A DNA stretch of 34,528 nt from assembly GCA_002694885.1 (NCBI GenBank), contig NZNM01000019.1, forward strand, positions 1-34,528. The letters are read 5' to 3'. This stretch comes from Opitutaceae bacterium (lineage in GTDB: Bacteria; Verrucomicrobiota; Verrucomicrobiia; Opitutales; Opitutaceae). Positions 7,881-15,707 of this stretch are shown here, piece by piece; the stretch's first letter is position 1, and each line of letters begins with the position of its first letter. Both the position numbers and the translations under genes were made by a program. A model generated the notes under the pieces. It had not been told where the DNA came from. It saw only the letters and a list, made by a program, of their open reading frames with translations, and did not search any database.

Positions 7881-9281
7881 ATGCCGTTTAAGCCGTCCGA
7901 TACTAGCACGCTTAACGTTCCGATCGATCCGGAGGCTTCGGGTCGTTCTCTGCCGCATAGTTTGGATGCGGAAAAAGGATTGTTGGCGGCTTGCCTGATA
8001 GATCCGGCGGAAGTCATTTCGCGATGCATGGCTCAAAAGCTTCCAGGCGAAGCGTTTTACAGTCCTGCCCATCAGTTGATTTACAAGACCGGCGTCGACG
8101 TTTTCGAACAGAAGTCGATGCTCGATGCGAAAATCCTCGTTGAGGAACTGAATACCCGCGGCGAACTCGAGGAGATCGGCGGGCCTACCTATGTCGCAGA
8201 ACTCGCGACTCAGATTGAGACAACGGCCCATGCTACCTACTTTCTGGATATTGTCCGGGAAAAGTACCTGCTGAGACGCCTCATTCACACGGCAACCAAG
8301 ACGGTTAAACGCTGCTTCGAGCCGCAGGTTGATGGCGGACTCGAGAATTTTATCGACGATATTGAAAAGGAGATTTTCGCCATCAGCGATGATCGGGTGG
8401 CCGATACTTCCCAGCCGATTAAAAAATCCGTGGACGACGCTGTTAAGCTCGTGCAAAAACTCATCGCCAAGCGAGGAGAGTTGGCAGGCTTGTCGTCAGG
8501 TTTTGATGATCTCGACAAGATGACCTTCGGCTTCCATCCGCAAGAGATGGTGGTCCTCGCTGCCAGACCTTCGATGGGTAAAACGAGTTTGGCGCTAAAC
8601 ATCGCCGAAGCGGCGGCCTTGCCGTTAAAGCCCGGCAGACAAGGGGTAGGGGCATTGGTGTTTAGCCTCGAGATGAGCGCGGAGCAATTGGCCATGCGTC
8701 TCCTTACCAGCCGGGCCAAAGTCAGTTCTCAGAGATTGCGTGAAGGCTTCGTCAACAAAGAGGAGCAACAGGAACTAGCTCGAGCGGCTAAGGAGCTCAA
8801 GAATGCTCGGCTTTGGATCGACGACTCCGGCCACGTAACGATAAACCAATTGCGAGCCAAAGCCCGACGAATTTGGGCTCGTAATGAAAACATGGGGTTG
8901 ATCGTTGTTGATTACCTGCAGCTAATCACGGGCACGGATCCTAAAATTCCACGCGAACAGCAAATATCGGAAATTTCTCGCGGTTTAAAAACCCTTGCCA
9001 AGGAACTCAACGTTCCTGTGATTGTTCTAAGTCAGCTGAACCGTGACTCAGAAAAAGAAAAACGGCAACCAAAACTTTCCGACCTCCGCGAATCTGGATC
9101 TATCGAACAAGACGCCGATGTGGTGTTATTGCTTGCTAGACCTAAAGACGCAGTTGACAAGCATTCGGTAGCCGCAGACTCAGCTGACCTCATAATCGCC
9201 AAGCAGCGTAACGGGCCCGTTGGCGACATTCGATTAACCTTCCACAAAGAATTTACCCGCTTTGAAAATTTCATGGAATAG
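7881..9281 (+). CDS. dnaB: Replicative DNA helicase DnaB
   Basis: Hexameric 5'-3' helicase that opens the replication fork. The 466-residue protein has an N-terminal primase-interacting domain (about 22-130, with LPHSLDAEKGLLAACL) and a RecA-like helicase domain (about 180-466). The Walker A motif ARPSMGKTS lies at about 228-236 with Lys234. Walker B is LIVVDYLQLI near residue 340. LSQLNRDSEKE and DLRESGSIEQDADVVLLL are also present, as usual for DnaB. No intein is inserted. GAGGT lies only 2 bases before the ATG, too close for a good ribosome binding site. The end overlaps the proposed start of bamA. Confidence 0.97.
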   Translation: MPFKPSDTSTLNVPIDPEASGRSLPHSLDAEKGLLAACLIDPAEVISRCMAQKLPGEAFYSPAHQLIYKTGVDVFEQKSMLDAKILVEELNTRGELEEIGGPTYVAELATQIETTAHATYFLDIVREKYLLRRLIHTATKTVKRCFEPQVDGGLENFIDDIEKEIFAISDDRVADTSQPIKKSVDDAVKLVQKLIAKRGELAGLSSGFDDLDKMTFGFHPQEMVVLAARPSMGKTSLALNIAEAAALPLKPGRQGVGALVFSLEMSAEQLAMRLLTSRAKVSSQRLREGFVNKEEQQELARAAKELKNARLWIDDSGHVTINQLRAKARRIWARNENMGLIVVDYLQLITGTDPKIPREQQISEISRGLKTLAKELNVPVIVLSQLNRDSEKEKRQPKLSDLRESGSIEQDADVVLLLARPKDAVDKHSVAADSADLIIAKQRNGPVGDIRLTFHKEFTRFENFME

Positions 9282-11733
9282 CCACTTGAGACGTGTTCTC
9301 GTTGCCTCTATGGTGCTTGCTTGCGTTCCAGCCGCGCTGGCTCAGTTGGGGAGCGCTCCAGAGCCTAAAGCTCCGCCAATAATCCGCAAGCTGATCGTTA
9401 ACTTCACCGGGCTCTCCAATGTCAATGAAGAGGTCGCTCGAGCTAACATGTCTCTGCGAGAGGGGGAGCCTTACGATGCGATCGCCATCGACCGCGACAT
9501 TAGGACGCTTTACCGAACGCAGCTTTTTGAGCATATCGAGGTGCGTCTACAGCCGGTCGGGGCGGACGAGGTTGATTTGTTTTTCGACATTAGACCAAAG
9601 TTCCGGATCGCTTCTATTAGCTTCGACGGGAATGAGCGCATCCGTGATCGTCGCTTGGAAAGCGAGGTCACAATCTTGCCCAATCAGATTTTGAATGAGA
9701 GGCGAGTAAAAGAAGGGGGCCAGGCGATTGAAGAATTCTATCTCAAAAGGGGATTCTCTCAGGCCCGTATCGAATATGAGATCGACCGGAATCCGGCTAC
9801 CGGCTTCGGCAACGTCATCTACAAGATTCGCGAAGGCGGCAAGTACAAGATAACCAAGGTAAAGTTTACCGGAAACGAGAATATAAAGAGCCGCAAACTT
9901 CGCCGAAACATCAAGACCAAGAAGCGGGGCATCTTTTCACTTTTTACGGGATCCGGGAGATTCGATGCCGATCAGTTCGATGACGATTTGGAAACGTTGA
10001 AGGATCTCTATGTTGAAGAAGGCCACCTGGATATCGACATCGATCCGGCCCAGGTGCGCTTTTCCTATCCTACGAACCGAAAGATGGTAATCGATATTGC
10101 GGTTGATGAAGGTAAGGAATATCAGGTTGGCAGCATCGATTTCGAGGGAAACGAACTTTATGATGACGACATCCTAAAGTTGATGCTGCGGGTAAAACCG
10201 GGAGATCGCTACCGTCCAGAATTTTTAGATGAAGACCTGGAACGCATCGAGGATTTTTATGGGCAGTTTGGATACATGGAGTCTCGCGTTCGTTTGACTC
10301 GAGTTCCCAATGTAACCACCGGCAACATCGATATCGTCTACCAGATTTACGAGAGCGAGAAGTTTCAGGTAGAGTCGATAGAGATCGAGGGTAATACGAA
10401 AACGAAAAGCACTGTCGTGATCCGCGAATTGGCTTTGGGTCCAGGGAGTACTTTCGACAGCGTGCGGATGGATGCGTCGCGTATGCGACTAGAGAATACG
10501 CGCTATTTTGACGATGTAAATGTTACACCGCAAACCACTCAGATCCCAGGCCGACGCGATTTGCGAATCACTTTCCGGGAGGGACGTACAGGAAATTTCT
10601 CTTTTGGGGCGGGGTTTAGCTCCTTGGAGAAAGGGACCTTCTTTGTCGAGCTGACCCAATCGAACTTCGATATTTTCAATTGGAGAGGAGCCTTTCAAGG
10701 GGATGGCCAGAAATTCCGCTTGAGGGCTCAAATCGGCTCGCTCTCATCTCAAATCACGCTGGCATTCGAGGAGCCTTGGCTTTTTGAAAAGCGGCTCGCT
10801 GCTGGTTTTACGCTCTTCAACACCTCGAGCGGATTGACCCGTTTGTATGATGTCGAGCAGAAGGGATTCGACGTTTACATACGTAAGCGATTGATCGAAC
10901 TGATTGAAGCCCGGCTTTCCTACTCGTTGGTTGAGTTCGGATTCGACAATTTCGCCCGCGAGTTGGACGAAACTCAACGCGATCAACTGGAGCAGAGTAA
11001 TGGCCAGATCTCGAGCGTCAATTTGCTCCTGCTACGGGATCGTCGCGACCGTATTATCAATACTTTTCGCGGATCGCGCTTGGAGCTGGATCTAACGACT
11101 GCTGGTGGTCCTTTGGGAGGCAACTTCCAGTATAACAAGATCGAAACCCGCAACTTGATCCACTTGCCCATCTCCACATGGCATTCCCAAACAATCGGAT
11201 TCCTCATCCGAGCCGGTGTCGTCAAAGAATCAGGCGATAGCGATTTCGTCCCTATCGAGGAACGCTTTTATTTAGGTGGGCCGAATACGTTGCGAGGATT
11301 CGAATTTCGGGACGTTTCCCCCAAGTCAGGGCTGATTCCGCTCGACCCTGAATTAGCCAACAGTAGCCTGGGTCGTCGCCCCTTCGAAATTGGAGGCAAA
11401 ACCTATGGCATGTTCAGCGCGGAGTACACGATCGGATTTACCGACGGATTTCACGGGGCCGTATTCTATGATGGCGGATTCGTGAACAAAGCGGCCGGAG
11501 ATTTTGGCCTGGATCGCGTGAATTCCTATGGCGAGTTCCTCGGAGAGCCGGTCTTGCTAGGCTGGAACAACAGCGGCTGGAACGACAATGTTGGTATTGG
11601 TATACGGATTTCCGTTATGGGAACGCCACTGAGGCTTGATTACGCGATTCCACTAACAACCTCGGGCGACCCGATTTTCGGCGGAAATGACGAGGGAGCT
11701 CAATTCAACTTTACATTTGGAGGAAGATTATAG
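9262..11733 (+). CDS. bamA: Outer-membrane protein assembly factor BamA
   Basis: Core of the BAM complex, which inserts beta-barrel proteins into the outer membrane. With the TTG at 9262 the protein has 823 residues. A signal peptide (RRVLVASMVLACVPAALAQ) is followed by five POTRA-type repeats (about 40-430; for example VKFTGNENIKSRKL, IDFEGNELYDDDIL and IEIEGNTKTKSTVV). A C-terminal beta barrel from about 435 contains the family motif LRGF at 677-680 within LGGPNTLRGFEFRD, and the chain ends FNFTFGGRL, a terminal aromatic-rich strand. The start is uncertain: TTG 9262 overlaps dnaB by 20 bases, while TTG 9286 would keep the whole signal peptide. The gene for its chaperone partner Skp follows at once. 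Confidence 0.95.
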   Translation: MKISWNSHLRRVLVASMVLACVPAALAQLGSAPEPKAPPIIRKLIVNFTGLSNVNEEVARANMSLREGEPYDAIAIDRDIRTLYRTQLFEHIEVRLQPVGADEVDLFFDIRPKFRIASISFDGNERIRDRRLESEVTILPNQILNERRVKEGGQAIEEFYLKRGFSQARIEYEIDRNPATGFGNVIYKIREGGKYKITKVKFTGNENIKSRKLRRNIKTKKRGIFSLFTGSGRFDADQFDDDLETLKDLYVEEGHLDIDIDPAQVRFSYPTNRKMVIDIAVDEGKEYQVGSIDFEGNELYDDDILKLMLRVKPGDRYRPEFLDEDLERIEDFYGQFGYMESRVRLTRVPNVTTGNIDIVYQIYESEKFQVESIEIEGNTKTKSTVVIRELALGPGSTFDSVRMDASRMRLENTRYFDDVNVTPQTTQIPGRRDLRITFREGRTGNFSFGAGFSSLEKGTFFVELTQSNFDIFNWRGAFQGDGQKFRLRAQIGSLSSQITLAFEEPWLFEKRLAAGFTLFNTSSGLTRLYDVEQKGFDVYIRKRLIELIEARLSYSLVEFGFDNFARELDETQRDQLEQSNGQISSVNLLLLRDRRDRIINTFRGSRLELDLTTAGGPLGGNFQYNKIETRNLIHLPISTWHSQTIGFLIRAGVVKESGDSDFVPIEERFYLGGPNTLRGFEFRDVSPKSGLIPLDPELANSSLGRRPFEIGGKTYGMFSAEYTIGFTDGFHGAVFYDGGFVNKAAGDFGLDRVNSYGEFLGEPVLLGWNNSGWNDNVGIGIRISVMGTPLRLDYAIPLTTSGDPIFGGNDEGAQFNFTFGGRL

Positions 11734-11763
11734 TTGGTAGGTCCCCACATTTTTAAATTCCCT

Positions 11764-12369
11764 ATGAAAGCAAAAAAATCCATAACCTCTTTTATAGCCC
11801 TGGTGTTCGCAGTTGGCTTCGGAGCTGTATCAGTAAGCGCTGAGACCGTGATTCTCACGATCAGCGTCAACGATGCGGCCGAGCGCTACTACAAAGTCCA
11901 GGAGTTCATGAAGGAGATCCAAGATTCTCAGCAGCAGGCTCAAGAGCGCGTCGCCACGATAAACGAGGAAGGAAAGGCTCTCGAACAAGAATACCAGGAA
12001 TTGGTAGAGCAAGCGAGCAGCGACATTCTCACCGAAGAAGCCCGCAATGACGCCCAGGAGGATGCCCGAATCAAATACCAAGAGATTGCCCAAAAGCAAA
12101 ATGAACTCAGGCAGTTTGCCGAGAATGTGCAGCGCCAGTTGGCCGCTCGTCAGGGGACGCAAATGAGTTTGTTTACCAAGGAGATCATGGAAGTCGTTAC
12201 TGAAGTCTCGAAGGAGCGCAGCGCATCCATTGTCCTCGATACATCGGGCATTTCCCAAAATGGTATGCCGTCTGTGATTTCTTTCGACGAGTCGATCGAT
12301 ATCACCGAAGAGGTTATCAAACGCATCAACGCGGACGCTCCTCCTGCGGAAGAAGCGGCGTCGGAATAA
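11764..12369 (+). CDS. skp: OmpH/Skp family periplasmic chaperone
   Basis: Holds unfolded outer-membrane proteins in the periplasm on their way to BamA. The 201-residue protein begins with a signal peptide, MKAKKSITSFIALVFAV, probably cut after SVSA at residue 26. A long coiled-coil helical section follows (about 45-145), very rich in Gln, Glu and Ala, which forms the grasping arms of Skp-type trimers. A C-terminal part (about 150-180) contains VVTEVSKERSASIVLDTSG, typical of OmpH. The ATG at 11764 is preferred to a TTG at 11734, which would put ten residues before the signal peptide. It is the last gene before a strong terminator. Confidence 0.9.
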   Translation: MKAKKSITSFIALVFAVGFGAVSVSAETVILTISVNDAAERYYKVQEFMKEIQDSQQQAQERVATINEEGKALEQEYQELVEQASSDILTEEARNDAQEDARIKYQEIAQKQNELRQFAENVQRQLAARQGTQMSLFTKEIMEVVTEVSKERSASIVLDTSGISQNGMPSVISFDESIDITEEVIKRINADAPPAEEAASE

Positions 12370-12388
12370 TCCTTTTTCCTATTTCTTG

Positions 12389-12420
12389 AAAACCCTGCCA
12401 TGTTTCGGCAGGGTTTTTCT
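12389..12420 (+). terminator. Rho-independent terminator after skp
   Basis: An 11-bp perfect stem, AAAACCCTGCC with GGCAGGGTTTT, around a 7-base loop, followed by TCTTTTT. It lies 20 bases after the skp stop and closes the block that began at rplY. Confidence 0.92.
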
Positions 12421-12473
12421 TTTTACTAAGACTGTGGCTGGAGCGGGGCTATTTCCCTCGTATTAGTGAGACG

Positions 12474-13517
12474 ATGCAAGTTGAGCTTAGCATAGACGGT
12501 ATTAAGAACGGAGCCGACATTATTGAGGAAGTCGGTTCCTGTTCGCGGTCTGTATTGGATGGAATCGCGACACTCAAGGAAGCTCGCGCGGGGGATTTGT
12601 CGTTCATGAGCGGGGCGAAGTATGAGAGCGATTTGAGCGAAACCTCCGCGTCCGTGGTATTCGTTCCAGAAGATTGCCGGCAAATCCCGAAGGATGACCA
12701 GCTGTTTCTAAAAGTGAATCACCCAAGTCTAACGCTTGCTCGGGCTTGCGAAGCAGTCGCTCAATCCATGTGGCCTCGCAAGCCAGGAGGGGTTCATCCT
12801 TCATCGGTTGTTGCTGATTCGGCTTCGATTCATGAATCCGCTTACATCGCCCCGTTTTGCGTGATTGGCGAGGACGTCCGCATCGGATCGAACACTCGAA
12901 TCGATGCTGGATGTGTGATAGAAGATGCTTCGATCGTGGGCGATGACTGCTGGCTTTCATCGAATGTAAGTGTCACGCGGGACACGGTTTTGGGCGATCG
13001 AGTCCGGGTACACTCAGGCGTCGTTATTGGGGCCGATGGATTCGGATTCGAATTCAATGGGGAGCGACACGAAAAAGAACCGCAAATCGGATGGGTGGAA
13101 ATCGAATCGGATGTAGAGATCGGGGCCAATTCTGCCATCGATCGGGGTCGATTCGGGCCAACGAGGATTGGCGAAGGAACGAAAATCGACAACCACGTTC
13201 AGATCGGCCACAATGTGAAGATCGGAAAGCATTGCATTCTTTGCGCCCAGGTAGGCATCGCCGGCAGCACGACGATTGAGGATTTTGTGGTATTCGGAGG
13301 ACGAGCAGGAGCATCTGGGCATTTAACGATTGGCCAAGGGTCGAAATTGGCAGGTTGCTCGGCAGCTTTTACGGATTTGCCTGCAAAGAGCGTTTGTGGC
13401 GGTACGCCAGCGATTCCGTTGAACGCTTATCAGCGGATTACCGTTGTGCAGCGCAAGCTTCCCGAGCTCTTTCAACGAGTACGGCGCTTGGAGTCTCAGT
13501 TAGGGAAACCATCTTGA
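12474..13517 (+). CDS. lpxD: UDP-3-O-acylglucosamine N-acyltransferase LpxD
   Basis: Adds the N-linked acyl chain to UDP-3-O-acylglucosamine, the third step of lipid A synthesis. The 347-residue protein has an N-terminal substrate-binding domain (about 1-105, with GDLSFMSGAKY and LKVNHPSLTLAR) and a left-handed parallel beta helix made of hexapeptide repeats (about 106-310, for example VIGEDVRIGSNTRIDAG). The likely catalytic His is His246 in VQIGHNVKIG. The C-terminal helix (about 320-345, VVQRKLPELFQRVRRLE) matches the family. The gene follows bamA and skp as in many Gram-negative bacteria, but a terminator separates them, and fabZ and lpxA are not next to it. Confidence 0.95.
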   Translation: MQVELSIDGIKNGADIIEEVGSCSRSVLDGIATLKEARAGDLSFMSGAKYESDLSETSASVVFVPEDCRQIPKDDQLFLKVNHPSLTLARACEAVAQSMWPRKPGGVHPSSVVADSASIHESAYIAPFCVIGEDVRIGSNTRIDAGCVIEDASIVGDDCWLSSNVSVTRDTVLGDRVRVHSGVVIGADGFGFEFNGERHEKEPQIGWVEIESDVEIGANSAIDRGRFGPTRIGEGTKIDNHVQIGHNVKIGKHCILCAQVGIAGSTTIEDFVVFGGRAGASGHLTIGQGSKLAGCSAAFTDLPAKSVCGGTPAIPLNAYQRITVVQRKLPELFQRVRRLESQLGKPS

Positions 13518-13599
13518 GTTGCAATATACCAATGTCTTCGGAAACCTCTTGCTCCTAACTGTGTCAAATTCCCAACCAATGGAAAACGATTTGAAATTC

Positions 13600-15027
13600 A
13601 TGAAACGCATACGGGTCTTTGTATTTGCCGTGTTCTCGACGCTCTCCGCTTCCGCTTTAGTTGCTGAAGAGTCTATCAAAGATGAAGTCGTAATCGATGA
13701 AACGCCTTTGGACAGAAAGTTGAATGGCGGGGTAGTGAGCTACTCCGAATCATTGTCCAAAATCCGCCCTGCGGTCGTCAATATTTCATCTACTCGTGTA
13801 TTCGATACACAAAGACAGCTGCCAGAAGATCATCCGTTTTGGCGCTTTTTCGGTGAGGGTATGCCGAGACAGCGGGAAATTGAGGGTCAAGGGAGTGGCG
13901 TCGTGGTATCGGAAAGCGGATACATACTGACCAATAACCACGTCGTGGAGAATGCGAGCGAGGTCAGCGTCAGCTTTCAGGACGGACGCATTTTAGATGC
14001 CAAAGTTATAGGCGCGGATCCTCAGACCGATTTAGCTGTGTTGAAGGTCGACGGCGACGAGGAATTTCCTTTCGCGGTTATGGCAGACAGCGAACAAATT
14101 GAAGTCGGGGACGTTGTTTTCGCGATAGGAAACCCGCTAGGCGTCGGCCAGACCGTAACGATGGGTATCGTTTCCGCAAAGGGCCGTAATGATCTGAATA
14201 TGATTCGAGACGGGTTCGAAAATTTCATTCAAACGGACGCTTCAATAAATCAGGGAAATTCGGGCGGGGCTTTAGTCGATGCTCAAGGGCGATTGATCGG
14301 TATCAATACGATGATTCTCACCGATGGTCGCAGCACGGGTAATATCGGAATTGGGTTCTCCATTCCGACAGCTTTGGCTCACGCGGTTATGGTAAGCCTG
14401 ATTGAGGATGGTTCGGTGTCGCGAGGGTTCCTGGGCGTAGCTATCCAGAGTTTGGATAAAGACTTAGTCGAAGCGATGGATTTGGAGGATTCCAAGGGAG
14501 CTTTGGTTACCAATGTGGTCCCCGATTCCCCAGCGGAAGAGGCGGGTCTCAAGGTTGGTGACCTCATCGTGAAAGTAGGTGATGAAGAAGTAGCATCGGA
14601 CACGGATTTGCGATTGAAGATCGCCTCAAAAGCTCCTGACAGTCTAGTGGATCTAACGGTTTATCGAGACGAGAAATATTTCAAAACGGAAGCGAAGCTG
14701 GTGGAGCGAAGAACGAATGGGCGAATGACAATCGGTAGTCGCACTAGAGAGCTTTTGGATGGAGTGGAAGCTGAACCAGTCTCAGACGACCTGCGCCGAC
14801 AATTCCAAATCGACGAGACAGTAGAGAATGGACTGGTTATCACGAGTGTGTCACCGGACAGTCCATACGCCAGGCAGTTGATGGCTGGAATGGTGATCGA
14901 AAAGATTAAAGACGAACGTGTCTATACAGTCGCGGAAGCGAAAGATCTACTCGAGTCCGGGGAAAAAGTCGCTCTGTTTGTCTATATCGATGGATTTTAT
15001 CGATACATGGCAATCGATGTTGAGTGA
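13600..15027 (+). CDS. degP: DegP/HtrA family periplasmic serine protease
   Basis: Periplasmic protease and chaperone that removes misfolded envelope proteins. From the ATG at 13600 it has 475 residues. A signal peptide (KRIRVFVFAVFSTLSASALVA) is followed by a trypsin-like domain with the catalytic triad His114 (TNNHVVEN), Asp144 (DPQTDLAVL) and Ser221 (NQGNSGGAL). Two PDZ domains follow, at about 280-370 (RGFLGVAIQSL) and about 380-475; the second is more divergent. In-frame starts at 13519 (TTG) and 13579 (ATG) would place extra residues before the signal peptide and are less likely. Its place behind lpxD and skp fits a role in outer-membrane quality control. A terminator follows. Confidence 0.94.
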   Translation: MKRIRVFVFAVFSTLSASALVAEESIKDEVVIDETPLDRKLNGGVVSYSESLSKIRPAVVNISSTRVFDTQRQLPEDHPFWRFFGEGMPRQREIEGQGSGVVVSESGYILTNNHVVENASEVSVSFQDGRILDAKVIGADPQTDLAVLKVDGDEEFPFAVMADSEQIEVGDVVFAIGNPLGVGQTVTMGIVSAKGRNDLNMIRDGFENFIQTDASINQGNSGGALVDAQGRLIGINTMILTDGRSTGNIGIGFSIPTALAHAVMVSLIEDGSVSRGFLGVAIQSLDKDLVEAMDLEDSKGALVTNVVPDSPAEEAGLKVGDLIVKVGDEEVASDTDLRLKIASKAPDSLVDLTVYRDEKYFKTEAKLVERRTNGRMTIGSRTRELLDGVEAEPVSDDLRRQFQIDETVENGLVITSVSPDSPYARQLMAGMVIEKIKDERVYTVAEAKDLLESGEKVALFVYIDGFYRYMAIDVE

Positions 15028-15066
15028 CAACGGCTCGGGGGCGAAAGCGTTCGCTTCTTAACTGGT

Positions 15067-15099
15067 GGGGAAGGTCGGGCCCGGTCCTCCCCTTTTTTT
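15067..15099 (+). terminator. Rho-independent terminator after degP
   Basis: A 13-bp GC-rich stem with one A-C mismatch and two G-T pairs, from GGGGAAGG (15067-15074) to CCTCCCC, directly followed by TTTTTTT. It lies 40 bases after the degP stop and also faces the end of the convergent DUF5069 gene. Confidence 0.85.
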
Positions 15100-15102
15100 A
15101 TG

Positions 15103-15645
15103 TTATACTGCTGTCTGGGCCGACTCCGAGCTGCGTCGTTTGACGAACTCGACGATCCCTTTGTCGTCGTCAAGGTTTGCCCAGACGACGCGAAGGAATT
15201 CGGCAGGATGAATATCGTGGGTTGTTAGAAAGTTTCTGTCTCCACCACAGCAATACATAATTTCGTCTGACAGTTCGCCAAGGAGTTTTCCTCGAGCTTT
15301 AGGCAGTATTCGGGGAAGCCAAGTGATTCCGTCGATCGCCTCAGTTTTGGCAGGGAGGTCAGCGGAAGAAATGCGGTTTGGGGATGGATGGCTCTTCTGG
15401 ATGTGCAAGTAATATTCGCGTCTCACTTGCTCGATTGATTGAGCTATTTCGTAAGAAGGAGCCCTGTCGAGCACTGCGTCTTCCGCGTAGTCGAAAAAGT
15501 CTTGTACACGCCAGCCGTTTGAGGAAATGACGGCTCTTTCTGATTCGTCGAAATAGGATTCCTCGTTCCGGTTTCCCTGATCGTAAAGTCCATGGGCCTT
15601 TTCGTATAGAGCTCGAAACGTGTCTTGGTAATTATAGTGCTGCAT
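15103..15645 (-). CDS. DUF5069 family protein
   Basis: A 180-residue soluble protein. The C-terminal part (about 105-170) matches the DUF5069 pattern: ITWLPRILPKARGKLLGELS, then EIMYCCGGDRNFLTTHDIHP and AEFLRVVWANLDDDKGIVEF. The family's role is unknown. The N-terminal 100 residues (MQHYNYQDTFRALYEKAH...) are helical and charged and are longer than I expect for the plain domain. No signal peptide or membrane segment is seen. It lies 62 bases downstream of the rnr end on the same strand and could be cotranscribed with RNase R. Confidence 0.75.
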   Translation of the reverse strand: MQHYNYQDTFRALYEKAHGLYDQGNRNEESYFDESERAVISSNGWRVQDFFDYAEDAVLDRAPSYEIAQSIEQVRREYYLHIQKSHPSPNRISSADLPAKTEAIDGITWLPRILPKARGKLLGELSDEIMYCCGGDRNFLTTHDIHPAEFLRVVWANLDDDKGIVEFVKRRSSESAQTAV

Positions 15646-15707
15646 ATGAGGAAAATAACTGATGAAGCTTGTAATGAATTGCGAGTAGATTCCTGTTGAA
15701 AGCGTAC

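Noticed and set aside
7359-8456. A 365-codon minus-strand frame
   Set aside because: It lies antisense to rplI and dnaB, both certain. It shows no recognisable domain and arises from codon bias on the other strand.
9262-9285. A separate short peptide at the dnaB-bamA junction
   Set aside because: The frame runs straight into the bamA signal peptide and is better read as its possible N-terminal extension.
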